DNA from: Flectobacillus roseus
GTDB taxonomy: Bacteria; Bacteroidota; Bacteroidia; Cytophagales; Spirosomataceae
Assembly (NCBI RefSeq): GCF_030056665.1
Contig: NZ_JASHIG010000004.1
Strand: one strand, 5' to 3'
Length of the DNA stretch: 64,000 bases
The notes below the pieces were generated by a model, which was not told where the DNA came from, did not search any database, and saw only the letters and a program-made list of their open reading frames with translations. This document shows positions 1 to 9,966 of the stretch, one piece after another. The number at the start of each line of letters is the position of its first letter. Positions within the stretch are counted from its first letter, which is position 1. Both the position numbers and the translations under genes were made by a program.

Positions 1-442
1 CAAACAATACTGACAGATACAGCTATTGAGAATAGAATATTCAGCTTTTTAAGATGGATAAAAATACAAATGACTCATTATTAAATAGATACGCCTGCTT
101 AAAAAAGCTGGGTAGAGTAAGATTTGAGGATTTTCTTTAGTACCTGTGATAGCTTTAACGTAATCAATGGCAAAATTAATTTTACCAGCAATGCGCATTA
201 AGCAAAAAGGTATGCTTGCCTAAACTCTACAGCTTGTAGCCGAGAGCGTATTAATACTTCACAACCACAATTGTACCTAAATTTAACATATAGATACCCA
301 CAAACAAGTAGTATTTCTACCTATCTTTGCACTCTATTTCTCTTTTACGCCATTAAACACTAAAAAATATCTTTTACCACTATCTCCTCTGTATCAAGGA
401 AATAGCATTTTCATTTCAGTTTTCGCCATACAAACTACTTTA
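1..442. other. Gene-free left edge with one R3 repeat and a possible promoter
   Basis: I see no coding region here. It contains a copy of dispersed repeat R3 (178-256) and, at 322-329, the octamer TATCTTTG, which fits the Bacteroidota -7 consensus TAnnTTTG. No TTTG lies 19 bp further upstream, so a promoter for the GT39-like gene at 443 is only tentative. If used, it would leave a leader of roughly 105 nt. Confidence 0.4.
178..256 (+). repeat. Dispersed repeat R3, copy 1
   Basis: This stretch begins AATTTTACCAGCAATG and ends GAGAGCGTATTAATA. The same beginning and end, with a similar middle rich in TAAGC and GCCTAA words, recur at 15045-15134 and, reversed, at 33367-33458. The three copies are 80-92 bp and diverged by many substitutions, so they are old or tolerate change. 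No coding potential is seen. Confidence 0.6.
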
Positions 443-2599
443 ATGATTTACTTTTTTTTTCTCACCAGTAGCATATTTTTAATATTCTCGATAGTATTAA
501 ATAAATCTACACAGATTACACCAACGCTGACTAGTATCATCGAAGCATGGTTAAAATCATTGCTAATAGCAACACTAGGCGTTTTTGCCTCTACTGAAAT
601 ACTATCAGCTTTTGGTATCTTGTCTGAAGTCTATATTCGTTATTGTTGGACAGGAATATTCGGGGGCTTACTGATTTACTGTATCAGCAATAAGACTTAT
701 GTATCCCTCAATCCTAGTCCCATTAAAGAGAAATTCAAACAATTACCAAAATCTTACAAGATACTGGTCGGTGCGGTAATTGGGGTCTATTTATTACCCT
801 TACTTTCGTTGGTCTTGTTGGCGGCTCCTAATAATATCGATTCAATCAATTATCATTTGACTAGGATTATTAGTTGGTTACAATTCCAAAATCTTTATCA
901 TTACCCAACACTTCATATTCAACAACTCTACCACAATATTCTAGGTGAATATTGGCAACTACATTTTCTATCTGTAAGTCCATCAGATTCATTGGTCAAT
1001 TTCATTCAATTTACGGCCATGTGCAGCAGTGCCCTTACTGTAGGACTGATAGTACGTCATTTGGGCTATAAGCATAAAGTCCAAATCTTAAGCAGTATCT
1101 TATTGGTTTCGTTACCTGTGGGGATTTTTGAAAGTACAAGTACCCAAATTGACTATTTGGCGTGTTTCTATTTTTTAGTATTTGTGTATTTTGGACTATT
1201 GTACATCCAGAAATTACAGTTGAAAGATGCTACTTTTATGATGCTAGCATTAGTATTTGGGTGTTTTACAAAATATACCATCTTTTTCTTCGCGTTGCCT
1301 TTTTGTATCTGGTTTGGTGTCAGAATTATCATGAGTCAGTCTTTGATAAAATCAGGTTTAGTCTTAGGAATGATTATCGCGGGTTATTGCATTGTATTTA
1401 CGCCATTTTTTATCAGAAACTATCAACTGTTTGAGCATCCCGTTCATCCTCCTGTAAGCCATGTCTTACACGCTGAAAATCTAGCTACTGAGAAACATGC
1501 CATAAAATTTACACTTGGTAATACCATAAAAAACTTCTCACTGCATTTAGGACTTCCCAACGAGCAGCATAATACTGCAGTGAGTAATCTTGTCAGTAAA
1601 TTTCATCAGCTATTGGGAGTAAATGTTAATGACGCTCAACTTTCTGCAGATAAATTTCAAGTAAGGTTTGTGGTAACAGAGGATACGGTGAGCAATCTCT
1701 ATTTACTCATTTTAATTATCGGGTCATTGATATCATACGTTTGGATAAAGCCTTCGCGAAATGAAGTAATTCTTTTTGCTTGTATGATTAGTGGTTTTTT
1801 GTTGTTTTGTTCATCTCTAAAGTTTCAGCTTTGGAGCACCCGCACACACATGCCATTTTTTGCATTAGGTTGTGTTATTATCTCTGTCGCTATTGATAAG
1901 ATATCATCTAAACTTTTATACAATCTTACTTGGATTGGGTTAATTACCTCATTCCCTTTTTTGTTATTAAACCCCAATAAATCACTCGTTTCAGTTAGAA
2001 GTGTAGTAAAATACGTACTTGCTTATCCACCCAACTTTCTTTGTCTTGAAGAGAAACAAATCCCGATCTATCGTAAAAAGATAGAGGATATCTATGATTT
2101 TAACAATCCAATGCCATGTTACAAACTTCAAAAACAATTGAGTTATTGGGAAAGAATGAAGCTAGTATCGAAACTAGATAAATTGGGATACTATGATGGA
2201 GAAAAACAAAGTGTATTTGATTTATCTCACCATGAGCAGTATTTCAAGGTTACAGGAGAGCAAAGTTATAGAGACTTTATGGCTATTTATCCACATATCT
2301 CCAAGCAAGAACAATCGATTGCTTACAAGTCGGGGCTAGGATATTATCATTACTGGGCTAGCTATAAAACTTTGGCTAAAAAATCTATCGACTTTCATTA
2401 TATCGGTTATTCTAAAGCGTTCCAAAAATTAGAGAATGAGAAAAAAGCTTTTGAGTACACCAGTATTTTAACCAATGATATGAATTGGATTAGGAAAAAT
2501 ATCCCTCAAGATTCTATTGCTTATGTCATAAGCAGACCAACCATTTGTCTGGTGAAACTCAAAAAGCCATCAACCAATAAATATGTAAGCTTCTACTAA
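443..2599 (+). CDS. GT39-like polytopic membrane glycosyltransferase
   Basis: A 718-residue protein whose first ~500 residues contain about ten hydrophobic segments, followed by a ~170-residue polar C-terminal region. The region NNIDSINYHLTRI (about 130-142), in a loop after an early membrane segment, resembles the acidic catalytic loop of GT39/PMT-type enzymes that move sugars from polyprenyl-phosphate donors on the periplasmic side. I infer a GT-C fold transferase acting on envelope glycans or proteins; donor and acceptor cannot be read from the sequence. The gene stands alone. Downstream it meets a tricorn-like gene head to head, with an R1 repeat between them. The start at 443 is the first ATG before the first membrane helix. 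It could also be an uncharacterised membrane protein of the same fold. Confidence 0.65.
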   Translation: MIYFFFLTSSIFLIFSIVLNKSTQITPTLTSIIEAWLKSLLIATLGVFASTEILSAFGILSEVYIRYCWTGIFGGLLIYCISNKTYVSLNPSPIKEKFKQLPKSYKILVGAVIGVYLLPLLSLVLLAAPNNIDSINYHLTRIISWLQFQNLYHYPTLHIQQLYHNILGEYWQLHFLSVSPSDSLVNFIQFTAMCSSALTVGLIVRHLGYKHKVQILSSILLVSLPVGIFESTSTQIDYLACFYFLVFVYFGLLYIQKLQLKDATFMMLALVFGCFTKYTIFFFALPFCIWFGVRIIMSQSLIKSGLVLGMIIAGYCIVFTPFFIRNYQLFEHPVHPPVSHVLHAENLATEKHAIKFTLGNTIKNFSLHLGLPNEQHNTAVSNLVSKFHQLLGVNVNDAQLSADKFQVRFVVTEDTVSNLYLLILIIGSLISYVWIKPSRNEVILFACMISGFLLFCSSLKFQLWSTRTHMPFFALGCVIISVAIDKISSKLLYNLTWIGLITSFPFLLLNPNKSLVSVRSVVKYVLAYPPNFLCLEEKQIPIYRKKIEDIYDFNNPMPCYKLQKQLSYWERMKLVSKLDKLGYYDGEKQSVFDLSHHEQYFKVTGEQSYRDFMAIYPHISKQEQSIAYKSGLGYYHYWASYKTLAKKSIDFHYIGYSKAFQKLENEKKAFEYTSILTNDMNWIRKNIPQDSIAYVISRPTICLVKLKKPSTNKYVSFY

Positions 2600-2625
2600 A
2601 TCATAAAGTTGATTATTACGAAAAA

Positions 2626-2822
2626 TAGGAGTCATCCAAAATTTTAGGATTAGGAAGATTCTATAAACTTTATCAAAAAGGCGTTCGAAAAGCAATTTTC
2701 GAACGCCTTTTTGATAAAGCTCGTGATTAATCTTCGCTAGACACAATGCATTGCGTCTCTACTGACGAAAAATAATCACTCATTCAGTCAATCTCAATTC
2801 ACTAAATTGGGATGACTCGTGT
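2626..2822 (+). repeat. R1 inverted-repeat element, copy A (full length)
   Basis: The element is bounded by 9-bp terminal inverted repeats GAGTCATCC (2629-2637) and GGATGACTC (2810-2818). In order it holds an AATTTTAGGATTAGGA block, a perfect 24-bp stem with GCAA loop (2668-2719), a second small hairpin around ACAATGCATTGCGTCT (2741-2758), and an AATAATCACTCATTCA block. It fills the gap between two convergent genes. It is non-coding. Confidence 0.85.
2668..2719. terminator. Central R1-A hairpin, probable bidirectional terminator
   Basis: The arms 2668-2691 and 2696-2719 are perfectly complementary over 24 bp around a GNRA-type GCAA tetraloop. Each arm carries an A/T run next to a GC-rich core (GGCGTTCG), so transcripts from either side would end a stem in a U-rich run. 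It lies between convergent genes ending at 2599 and 2851. Terminator function is inferred. Confidence 0.7.
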
Positions 2823-2850
2823 TTATTTTCATAAAACTTCTACTATCCCT

Positions 2851-5800
2851 CTATTTCAAGGATTTCAGAATCTCTTCAATAGCTTTGTCCAATTGTGGAT
2901 CTTTGTTTTCAAGACGATCAGTGAACGTTTGAGGAATCGAAATATCTGGGCTTACGCCTTCTTTTTCCAAATCTTTACCATCTAAAGTATAACATCCCCA
3001 AGATGGTAAACGATAAAACGAACCATCCACCAGACCTTTGCCCGAAGTAAAGATAATCCAACGATAGGTTTCTGTACCGATGATTTTACCTAACTTCAAT
3101 TGCTTGAAACCTTGCGCTGTCATTTCGGCATCACTCAAAGATTGTTCGTTGATTAATAACACAATTGGTTTGTCAGCTGGATTAAAGTTGGGCTGAATGG
3201 TAAACTGTCCTTCACGATATTTCCATTTCAAATAAGCACGCTGAGATAAGAAATTCAAGACCAAATCATGGACATTTCCTCCTCTGTTGTTACGAATATC
3301 AAAAATTAAACCCTCACGGTTGTACGCTTCTGAAGTAACGTCAATCATAAACTTCTCAAACTCACCACGTCCCATATCGCTCATGTGTACATATGCAATT
3401 CGCTTATTCGACTTTGTATTTACATATTCCTGATTTTGATCAATCCATTCGTCATACAAGCTACGAATCTGAGCATAACTACGCTGTGGATGTACTTTGG
3501 TCGTAAATGTTTTGCCACTACGCTCAAATGTCAAACTAATTTCGTCGTCCAACGATGGTTTTGAGAAATAGAAATCACGGTTGATATTGGTGTCAACGCT
3601 ATCTGTATTTACCTTCACTAATCTATCTCCTGGGCGAATATCTTTATCTGCTTTGTCAGAAATGGAGTTTTTGATTACGTATTTTACGACAAAAGGATTT
3701 TCGTTTTCAAATACAATTCCTACGTTTTGAGAAACAGCTTTATAGAAAGTGGCATCTTCGTCACCATCGGTCGAGAAACCTAAGTGTGAAGCATTCAGTT
3801 CGCCTAGCATGTCCATCAATAAAGTACGCAAGTCTGCTCTATTGTTGATAGCAGGTAAAAACTTCGCATATTTTTCTCTTGTTTTTACCCAATCCAACCC
3901 ATTGAATTTTTCATCATAAAAATTCTCTTGTACACCCGCCCAAGCTTCATGGAACATTTGTTGGAATTCGTTAGCTAAGTTTTTACGGAACGTAAAATTC
4001 AAGTCTATTTTGTCAAGCTTATTGCCATCGAGATTGAGTTTATAAATATTTCCTCCAACCAATGCAAAGTATTTGCCATCAGCCATGGCAACTTCATAAT
4101 CGTACACACTAGCACCTTCTACTTTTTCTGTTTTATTTTTAGCAAAAGGAGCTATAGTTGTTTTGTATAATGCGCCATTTCCTCCTTCATGATTTGAAAC
4201 AAAAAGTACCGATGTTTTATCGTCTTTCTGGAACACAACAGGGCTTTCGGCAGAACCAAAATCAGGACTAATTTGCTCGAATCGCTGCATCAAACCTTCC
4301 ATATTGATGACAATCGGTACAATTTTAGGCGCTGGAGCAGGTTCTGGCTTTTTCTCTGGTTTTTTTTTGCCTTTAGCCTTCGCATCTTTAGGCTCTTCTT
4401 TTTTATCGTCCTTTTTCTCTTCTTTCTTTTCTTCTTTAAATAAGTCATTAAACTTATCAGATTTGAAAGGAGTATCTATTTTACTCAAGGCAATTCGGTA
4501 AATACGCCCGTTAGTCAAACCAAATGGATAGCTTGCTTTGGTACGGTCAGATTCGAAATAAATATACTTGCTGTCTGGCGACCAATACGGATTGGTCTCG
4601 GTAATACCTGTATTGGTTAAATTAATGAGCTTTTTATCAGCCAGATGATACAAGAAAATGTCTTGTTCAAAATTGCGATATGCCGAAAACATGACATATT
4701 CACCATTGGGTGAAAAATAGGGTTTAGGGTTGTAAAGTGCCCAAAGCTCTTCTTTTACAACTGTATTCGAGACAAGCGTTTTGAGGTCTAATACACGAAT
4801 TTCATTTTTGCCGCTGATATATACCGCCTGAGTTTTCTCCTTATTGAAGGTGATATTGCGGTTACTTTGCTCGTCCGAAGTCAGTTGTTTCGCCTGACCT
4901 TTACCATCTGCCGAAATAGTAAAAAGGTTGTAGTAACCTTTTTCCGTAGTTTGTGTAAAAAGTAGGGTTTTATTGTCTGAAAGCCATTTAACTTCTACCA
5001 CACGTCCATGAGCGTCTGTTGGAATTTGAGCAATGTATTTCCCTTCAACATCTGAAACAAATAATGCCCCACGTGATGAATATGCCAATTTTTTACCATC
5101 TGTCGACACATCAAACCCAGCGATATTACCACTTACTTTAAAGTCTTGATCGTGTGGCAAAACGTAATTGCGCAGTGGATTGGGGTTAATTTTCTGAGAA
5201 GTTTTACTTGCAACATCATACACATACAATTGGTATTCTTTTTCAAAAACAACCTTTTGCCCATTGGCGCTCACTTGCGGACGTTTGATTGCCTCAGGGA
5301 ATTGCGTCAAAGCAAGCTTTTGCCCATTCTGAAAAGTGTACAAGTTATATTGACCGTTGGCTTCGTCTGAAGCGAAATAGACATTACCACTGCGGTCAAT
5401 GCTTGCCCAAAGGTCTTTACCGATGTAATTGGTATAGCGCTTATAGGCTTTAGTTTTAGGGTTGTAAGATTGAATATCTGGATTAAACGCCCCTTTATAG
5501 CCTTTACGAGTGCTTTGGTTATCACTTTCCCAAGTATCATTGAAGAAAATCTCGCCCGTAGTTGGGTGTTCAGCTACGTTGTGGATACGATTGAAAAAGT
5601 GAGAAAATAAGCGTACGGGAGTTCCTCCATTGATAGCAAGTTTATAGGCAGTTCCGTCATTTTGCGCCCCCGAACTCAAGTAAATACTTTTTGAATCCCA
5701 CGACCAAGATTCTACGTAGTCTTGGGTATCATGGAATGTTAATTGACGAATGGCGCCGCCTTCGAGAGGCATCACATAGACATCTGGATTGCCATATTGC

Positions 5801-6054
5801 GAGCCAGTAAAAGCCAACCATTTTCCATCAGGAGAGATTTTTGGACGGCTTTCTGTACCTCGCATAGCTGTGAGGCGCGTTGAGACTTTGGTATTGAGGT
5901 CTGTTTTCCAAATATCTCCTTCAAAACAATACACAAGGGTTTGCGCATCAGGGCTGATTGAAGGGAAAGAAGCAAAATAGGTTTCGCTATTTTGCGCCAC
6001 AATCGCCTGAGATACTAATCCCGCCGCAAGCGAGAATAAAGTAGTTTTTAACAT
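2851..6054 (-). CDS. Tricorn-like S41 family peptidase
   Basis: This 1067-residue exported protein starts with signal peptide MLKTTLFSLAAGLVSQAIVA. I chose the ATG at 6054 because an upstream in-frame ATG (6120) would put 22 unrelated residues before the signal. Residues ~25-560 are WD40-like propeller repeats (PD40 type, e.g. SPDGKWLAFTG). A Lys/Glu-rich linker follows, then a second propeller-like stretch, a PDZ-like region and an S41 protease core. The catalytic serine is probably S974 in NEQSLSDAEMT. Archaeal tricorn degrades oligopeptides released by larger proteases; the bacterial homologues are periplasmic or exported. At 1067 residues it matches the family. It probably works with the neighbouring secreted M4, M20 and M61 peptidases in peptide use, which is an inference from context. 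Confidence 0.88.
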   Translation of the reverse strand: MLKTTLFSLAAGLVSQAIVAQNSETYFASFPSISPDAQTLVYCFEGDIWKTDLNTKVSTRLTAMRGTESRPKISPDGKWLAFTGSQYGNPDVYVMPLEGGAIRQLTFHDTQDYVESWSWDSKSIYLSSGAQNDGTAYKLAINGGTPVRLFSHFFNRIHNVAEHPTTGEIFFNDTWESDNQSTRKGYKGAFNPDIQSYNPKTKAYKRYTNYIGKDLWASIDRSGNVYFASDEANGQYNLYTFQNGQKLALTQFPEAIKRPQVSANGQKVVFEKEYQLYVYDVASKTSQKINPNPLRNYVLPHDQDFKVSGNIAGFDVSTDGKKLAYSSRGALFVSDVEGKYIAQIPTDAHGRVVEVKWLSDNKTLLFTQTTEKGYYNLFTISADGKGQAKQLTSDEQSNRNITFNKEKTQAVYISGKNEIRVLDLKTLVSNTVVKEELWALYNPKPYFSPNGEYVMFSAYRNFEQDIFLYHLADKKLINLTNTGITETNPYWSPDSKYIYFESDRTKASYPFGLTNGRIYRIALSKIDTPFKSDKFNDLFKEEKKEEKKDDKKEEPKDAKAKGKKKPEKKPEPAPAPKIVPIVINMEGLMQRFEQISPDFGSAESPVVFQKDDKTSVLFVSNHEGGNGALYKTTIAPFAKNKTEKVEGASVYDYEVAMADGKYFALVGGNIYKLNLDGNKLDKIDLNFTFRKNLANEFQQMFHEAWAGVQENFYDEKFNGLDWVKTREKYAKFLPAINNRADLRTLLMDMLGELNASHLGFSTDGDEDATFYKAVSQNVGIVFENENPFVVKYVIKNSISDKADKDIRPGDRLVKVNTDSVDTNINRDFYFSKPSLDDEISLTFERSGKTFTTKVHPQRSYAQIRSLYDEWIDQNQEYVNTKSNKRIAYVHMSDMGRGEFEKFMIDVTSEAYNREGLIFDIRNNRGGNVHDLVLNFLSQRAYLKWKYREGQFTIQPNFNPADKPIVLLINEQSLSDAEMTAQGFKQLKLGKIIGTETYRWIIFTSGKGLVDGSFYRLPSWGCYTLDGKDLEKEGVSPDISIPQTFTDRLENKDPQLDKAIEEILKSLK

Positions 6055-6097
6055 AATTTCAGGTTTGAAATAAGATGATGAAATGAGTTTAGCATGA

Positions 6098-6172
6098 AGG
6101 CACAGAGTGAACAGGCACAAAGTGGCAAGTGAATTATTAAAAAACTTTGTGCCTCTGTGCCTGATGCCTGTT
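6098..6172. repeat. Interleaved inverted words upstream of the tricorn-like gene
   Basis: AGGCACAGAG (6098-6107) pairs with CTCTGTGCCT (6153-6162), and AGGCACAAAGT (6113-6123) pairs with ACTTTGTGCCT (6144-6154). The words resemble the AGGCACAAGGCAAAG core of repeat R2 at 19250 and 31069. It lies in the leader region of the tricorn-like gene. Function is unknown; a degenerate R2 copy is possible. Confidence 0.4.
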
Positions 6173-6201
6173 CCCTTTTTTGTAAAACTAACCTAGTCTT
6201 G

Positions 6202-6243
6202 CTAAAAAACAAAAAGCGTTAGGATGAATGTATCCTAACGCCT
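6202..6243 (-). terminator. Rho-independent terminator of the M4 peptidase gene
   Basis: On the minus strand GCGTTAGGAT and ATCCTAACGC (arms at 6232-6241 and 6216-6225) form a 10-bp stem with a 6-nt loop, followed by TTTTTGTTTTTT. It starts about 40 bp after the M4 stop codon at 6285, the textbook arrangement. Confidence 0.85.
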
Positions 6244-6284
6244 TTGTATGGTAAGTCTATTGAGCAAAATAAAGTTTTTTGTGC

Positions 6285-9200
6285 TTACAACTTGACCACT
6301 TTTTGTCTTCCGTCTCCTTCCTTCGTTTTTACATCTAAAATATAATTACCTGCTGGAAGCGACTGAAGATTAATAAATTGCTCGTTTTGACGGTTACCTT
6401 CTATGGTTTGCAAAACATTTCCTTCTGTATTAATGACATGGATAGACTCAATTCTGTTTTGAGTACCAACTTGTACTTTTGTCATATCCTGTATTGGATT
6501 TGGAGATACCATAATACCTTTACTATCCAGTGGTTCAAAACCTAAAACTTTGCCAATTGGAGCGTCTTGACGAGCATCCGACATAATACTTTTACAACCA
6601 TCCGTCGTTACGACCTGAACTGTAAAACTAGAACCAGAGGTTACAGCAATAGAACGCAAGCCTATTTGATCGCTCAAAACTGTACCATTTCTGTACCATA
6701 CATTTCCTGTGGTAGCACTTGAGGTATATTCCCAATAATCGCCATTAGCATCGGTCTTTTTCACAACCGAAATGGTAGGTTTTACAGGATTCACACAGAA
6801 TGAGTCTATTTGAGAAACAGCATAATATTGTGTATTTCCATCCTGATATGCACCATAGCGTACACGCCCTGCTGTTCCGCTCAAAGTAATTCTGTTGCTC
6901 GAAATAGAAGCTGGTCCTCCCAAAACAGACGTGATTACGCTTAATCCCGAATTAGAACTTGCTGTAATAGTAAAGGCAGCGTCGCCCACCGTTTTATCTG
7001 AAACTTTAGTAATAGTTAAAGCCTGAGATTTCTTTTGAGGCAAAGTACGGGCTACGTTTGTGTACCAAACGGCAAAAGAGGATTCTTGTGTTAACGTCTT
7101 TTGCGTAGAAGCAATACCTACGCGTTTGTCTTTTTTGTCTAGTTGAATAATATCCGTATTCTCTTGTCCAGTTTTAGCATCTAGGGCATTAAAAATTACA
7201 TAGTCATCGCTTCTTGAAAACTCTGGATAACCAATGGTATTATTGATAGCCGTAATCTGTAAATCGGAAGGACGAGATAAGTTGACTCCCAAAACGGCGT
7301 AATCATCACCTTGACTATCCGAATAGAAATAATCAAAAGCCAACATATTGGTAGAGTTTTTAGAAAAAGCAGGACTACCAACATTTTCTCCTTCCACCAA
7401 ATCGTTGATGAGTTTATTGACAACGCCTGTCCCGAAGGTATTCTTTTGATTACTCCAAACATTAATAAAACCTACATCCCAATATTCAATTTTGGTATTA
7501 GTTGCAGTTTTGTACTGGTTAAAGGCATCATAAACTAAGTTTTCGCCATCATAGTCCCATTCAAACGAATCGGCATAAAGTACTTGTCCTGTTTTTACAC
7601 CCGAATAGGTTGGATTATACAACCTAAACTTACGCCCAGGAATCGAACTCCCCGAAGCGCTAAGGTCATAAACATAAATACTGGTATCGACTTTGGTTGT
7701 GATAGCCGCCAAGCGCTTACCATCTTTCGAAACTGCCACATTGTCCCAACCAGCAGCCGAGATCAGTTCTTGCTTGATGGTCGAGCTTTGGTCATTAGGC
7801 GAAAATGTTTTTACAGTACTCAAATCTATGCGATATATCCCATTATCTTGTTTTACAAAATAGGCATATTTGCCATCATCAGTAACGCTTGGTTTGTTTT
7901 TCAGGACAATATTTTTCGCAATCAAAACATAGGTACTCGTATTTACAACTGTATCTAACACATACAATGACTTGTCTTTAGGGTCATAACTTAAGATAAA
8001 TGAAGAACCTTTTTTAGTCGGAACGTCATTGGATGGCGCTGGCACAGGCGTTGTCGTTCCTGTGTTTGGTGTTGTATTTGGTGGGTTTGAATCGGTAATA
8101 CCTACGGCATCGAAAGCACTTTTGGCAGCATTTACTTCGGTACTATTTGTCCCATATAAATCTGTGGCTGACTGAATAACAGCGCGACGCAAATCAAGGA
8201 ATTTTGAACTACTAGTTAAGTATTTCGTCAAGGTACGATAATATACAGCTTCAGCTTTTTCTTTAGAATTGATAGATGTTGCAAAGCGATAATAAGCATA
8301 ATTGACAATTCCTGAGTTGATATGCACCCCATAATTATCTTCTGAACCTGTATAATATTGGTTCATGCTGGCAGGCTGAAAACCATCATCTCGCAAGCTC
8401 GCACCTCCCTGATTAGGGTTGGATAAATCTCTTAATGGCTTTGAGCCTTTGACTACATCTTCGCCCATAAACCAATCATCTCTGTCAATCATCGCTCCAA
8501 AAATATCTGCCATCGATTCATTAATCGCACCAGATTGTCCACGATACACTAAGTTGGCTGTATTTTCTACTACTCCGTGAGTCATTTCATGTCCAGCTAC
8601 GTCAAGTCCGCCTGCTAAAGGTTTAAACATCGTTGCTCCTCTGCCATATCCCATAAACTCACCATTCCAAAAAGCATTGTCCATGGCTCTGCCATCTTCA
8701 TCGGTCAGGTTTATTAATGAAATAATACTACCTCCTTTACCATTTAAGGATTTTCTACCAAAGGTTTTTTCGTAATAATCATACGCCAAACTAGCATTAT
8801 AATGTGCCGAAACAGATTCAGTATTACCCCAAGTATTATTAGTAGAAGATACCTGACGTACAGTTACATCATTTACTGACGAACCTGCCGCATTGAGCGT
8901 CCAAATAACGCCTTGTGGGTTTTCAACATTGATTGTGCCTCCTTTATACATACTTTTTGAGGCATCAATCATGTAATAATTTGAGCCAACCAAATAGGTA
9001 TTGATAGCACGAGTTTTGCCATTCAAATCTACGGCATTGGCTTTTTGTGGCCCATCGAGCGTACAGGTATAGCTATATCTATCTAAAATTTCGCCCGAGT
9101 TGGCATCTATCATATAAATCCATCTTTCCAAAAAGTTAGGACGAACCACTACTTCGTATGCCAAATGCTGGTCGTTTACTGATTCATTTTTATGATAAAC

Positions 9201-9893
9201 AAAAAGCTTTGACTGAGGCTTTTCATATTTCAGCATAGTCTTTTCGGCAAAACTCAAAGTACGAAATTTGGTTTGTTGCTGAACATCCTGAAGAGCCACA
9301 GAAGCAATTTGCTCTGTCTCCATACTAGGTTCGGTCGAAGCCAAACTAGGTGTCGGATAAAGCTTACCATTCATCACATCCACGGCATCGTCTTTGGTAT
9401 GCAACATGATTTGAGCACCATACACAGGAACGCCCCTATACATCTGTTGTACACGGATATGAGTTTGATTAAGATTGTCATTCTCAATCTGATTTACATC
9501 AAATTCCTCTTCTACATTCTTTAGATGTAAATATTTTTGAACAGCCGATAAATAGTTATAAGCTGCCGAGGCTTCAGAAGATCGTCCTGCTTTGGTTGTC
9601 GTATTAGAAGAAAGATTTTTAGGTTTACCCACGATAAACGATGGCATACCATTTTCATCTCTCGAAATACTCAAACCATCTTTTTTTGCCATCAAATTTT
9701 CTCGAAAAATACTATTCGAATACTGAAAATTATAACGAGAAAAAGAAGAAGGTTCTGCACTTTTCGAAAAATCAACAGTGGGCAAATTAGGACTAGTACC
9801 TTGCCCAGATTTAGATTTTTGTTTGAAAGTTTTTTGCGCTTGTGCCACAGACACACATCCGAGCAAGGCAATGAAAAGTAAAGTTTTTTTCAT
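6285..9893 (-). CDS. Secreted M4 (thermolysin-like) metallopeptidase with T9SS sorting domain
   Basis: This 1202-residue protein has a signal peptide (1-19, ending VAQA), an FTP/PepSY-type propeptide to about 270, and a thermolysin catalytic domain. Zinc ligands H435 and H439 (HEMTH, E436 catalytic) and E459 (NESMAD) have the family spacing; GVHINSGI holds the probable proton-donor histidine. A Thr/Pro-rich linker near 600-630 leads to ~330 residues with propeller-like repeats, then a short Ig-like stretch. The last ~80 residues (VSPNP...AGNYILDVKTKEG...VVKL) form a type A T9SS sorting domain, so the enzyme is probably exported across the outer membrane and anchored or released there. A propeller module between the peptidase and the sorting tail is unusual. 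It is a monocistronic gene with its own terminator. Confidence 0.95.
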   Translation of the reverse strand: MKKTLLFIALLGCVSVAQAQKTFKQKSKSGQGTSPNLPTVDFSKSAEPSSFSRYNFQYSNSIFRENLMAKKDGLSISRDENGMPSFIVGKPKNLSSNTTTKAGRSSEASAAYNYLSAVQKYLHLKNVEEEFDVNQIENDNLNQTHIRVQQMYRGVPVYGAQIMLHTKDDAVDVMNGKLYPTPSLASTEPSMETEQIASVALQDVQQQTKFRTLSFAEKTMLKYEKPQSKLFVYHKNESVNDQHLAYEVVVRPNFLERWIYMIDANSGEILDRYSYTCTLDGPQKANAVDLNGKTRAINTYLVGSNYYMIDASKSMYKGGTINVENPQGVIWTLNAAGSSVNDVTVRQVSSTNNTWGNTESVSAHYNASLAYDYYEKTFGRKSLNGKGGSIISLINLTDEDGRAMDNAFWNGEFMGYGRGATMFKPLAGGLDVAGHEMTHGVVENTANLVYRGQSGAINESMADIFGAMIDRDDWFMGEDVVKGSKPLRDLSNPNQGGASLRDDGFQPASMNQYYTGSEDNYGVHINSGIVNYAYYRFATSINSKEKAEAVYYRTLTKYLTSSSKFLDLRRAVIQSATDLYGTNSTEVNAAKSAFDAVGITDSNPPNTTPNTGTTTPVPAPSNDVPTKKGSSFILSYDPKDKSLYVLDTVVNTSTYVLIAKNIVLKNKPSVTDDGKYAYFVKQDNGIYRIDLSTVKTFSPNDQSSTIKQELISAAGWDNVAVSKDGKRLAAITTKVDTSIYVYDLSASGSSIPGRKFRLYNPTYSGVKTGQVLYADSFEWDYDGENLVYDAFNQYKTATNTKIEYWDVGFINVWSNQKNTFGTGVVNKLINDLVEGENVGSPAFSKNSTNMLAFDYFYSDSQGDDYAVLGVNLSRPSDLQITAINNTIGYPEFSRSDDYVIFNALDAKTGQENTDIIQLDKKDKRVGIASTQKTLTQESSFAVWYTNVARTLPQKKSQALTITKVSDKTVGDAAFTITASSNSGLSVITSVLGGPASISSNRITLSGTAGRVRYGAYQDGNTQYYAVSQIDSFCVNPVKPTISVVKKTDANGDYWEYTSSATTGNVWYRNGTVLSDQIGLRSIAVTSGSSFTVQVVTTDGCKSIMSDARQDAPIGKVLGFEPLDSKGIMVSPNPIQDMTKVQVGTQNRIESIHVINTEGNVLQTIEGNRQNEQFINLQSLPAGNYILDVKTKEGDGRQKVVKL

Positions 9894-9942
9894 GAAACAA
9901 AAGAATTAACAGACTAACAGGCGGTATTTGTTGAAACACAGA

Positions 9943-9950
9943 CAAACATA
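9943..9950 (-). promoter_or_regulatory. Possible -7 element of the M4 peptidase promoter
   Basis: Reading the minus strand, TATGTTTG fits TAnnTTTG and would place the start of transcription some 40-45 nt before the ATG at 9893. No TTTG is seen 19 bp further upstream, so only half of the consensus is present. Confidence 0.4.
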
Positions 9951-9966
9951 TAAACGCTATTACTTT

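Noticed and set aside
7311..7958. Plus-strand reading frames of 75 and 124 codons inside the M4 peptidase gene
   Set aside because: They lie wholly within a well-supported gene on the other strand and have no recognisable motif, as do similar frames within the S41, acyl-CoA dehydrogenase, antiporter and transferase genes.
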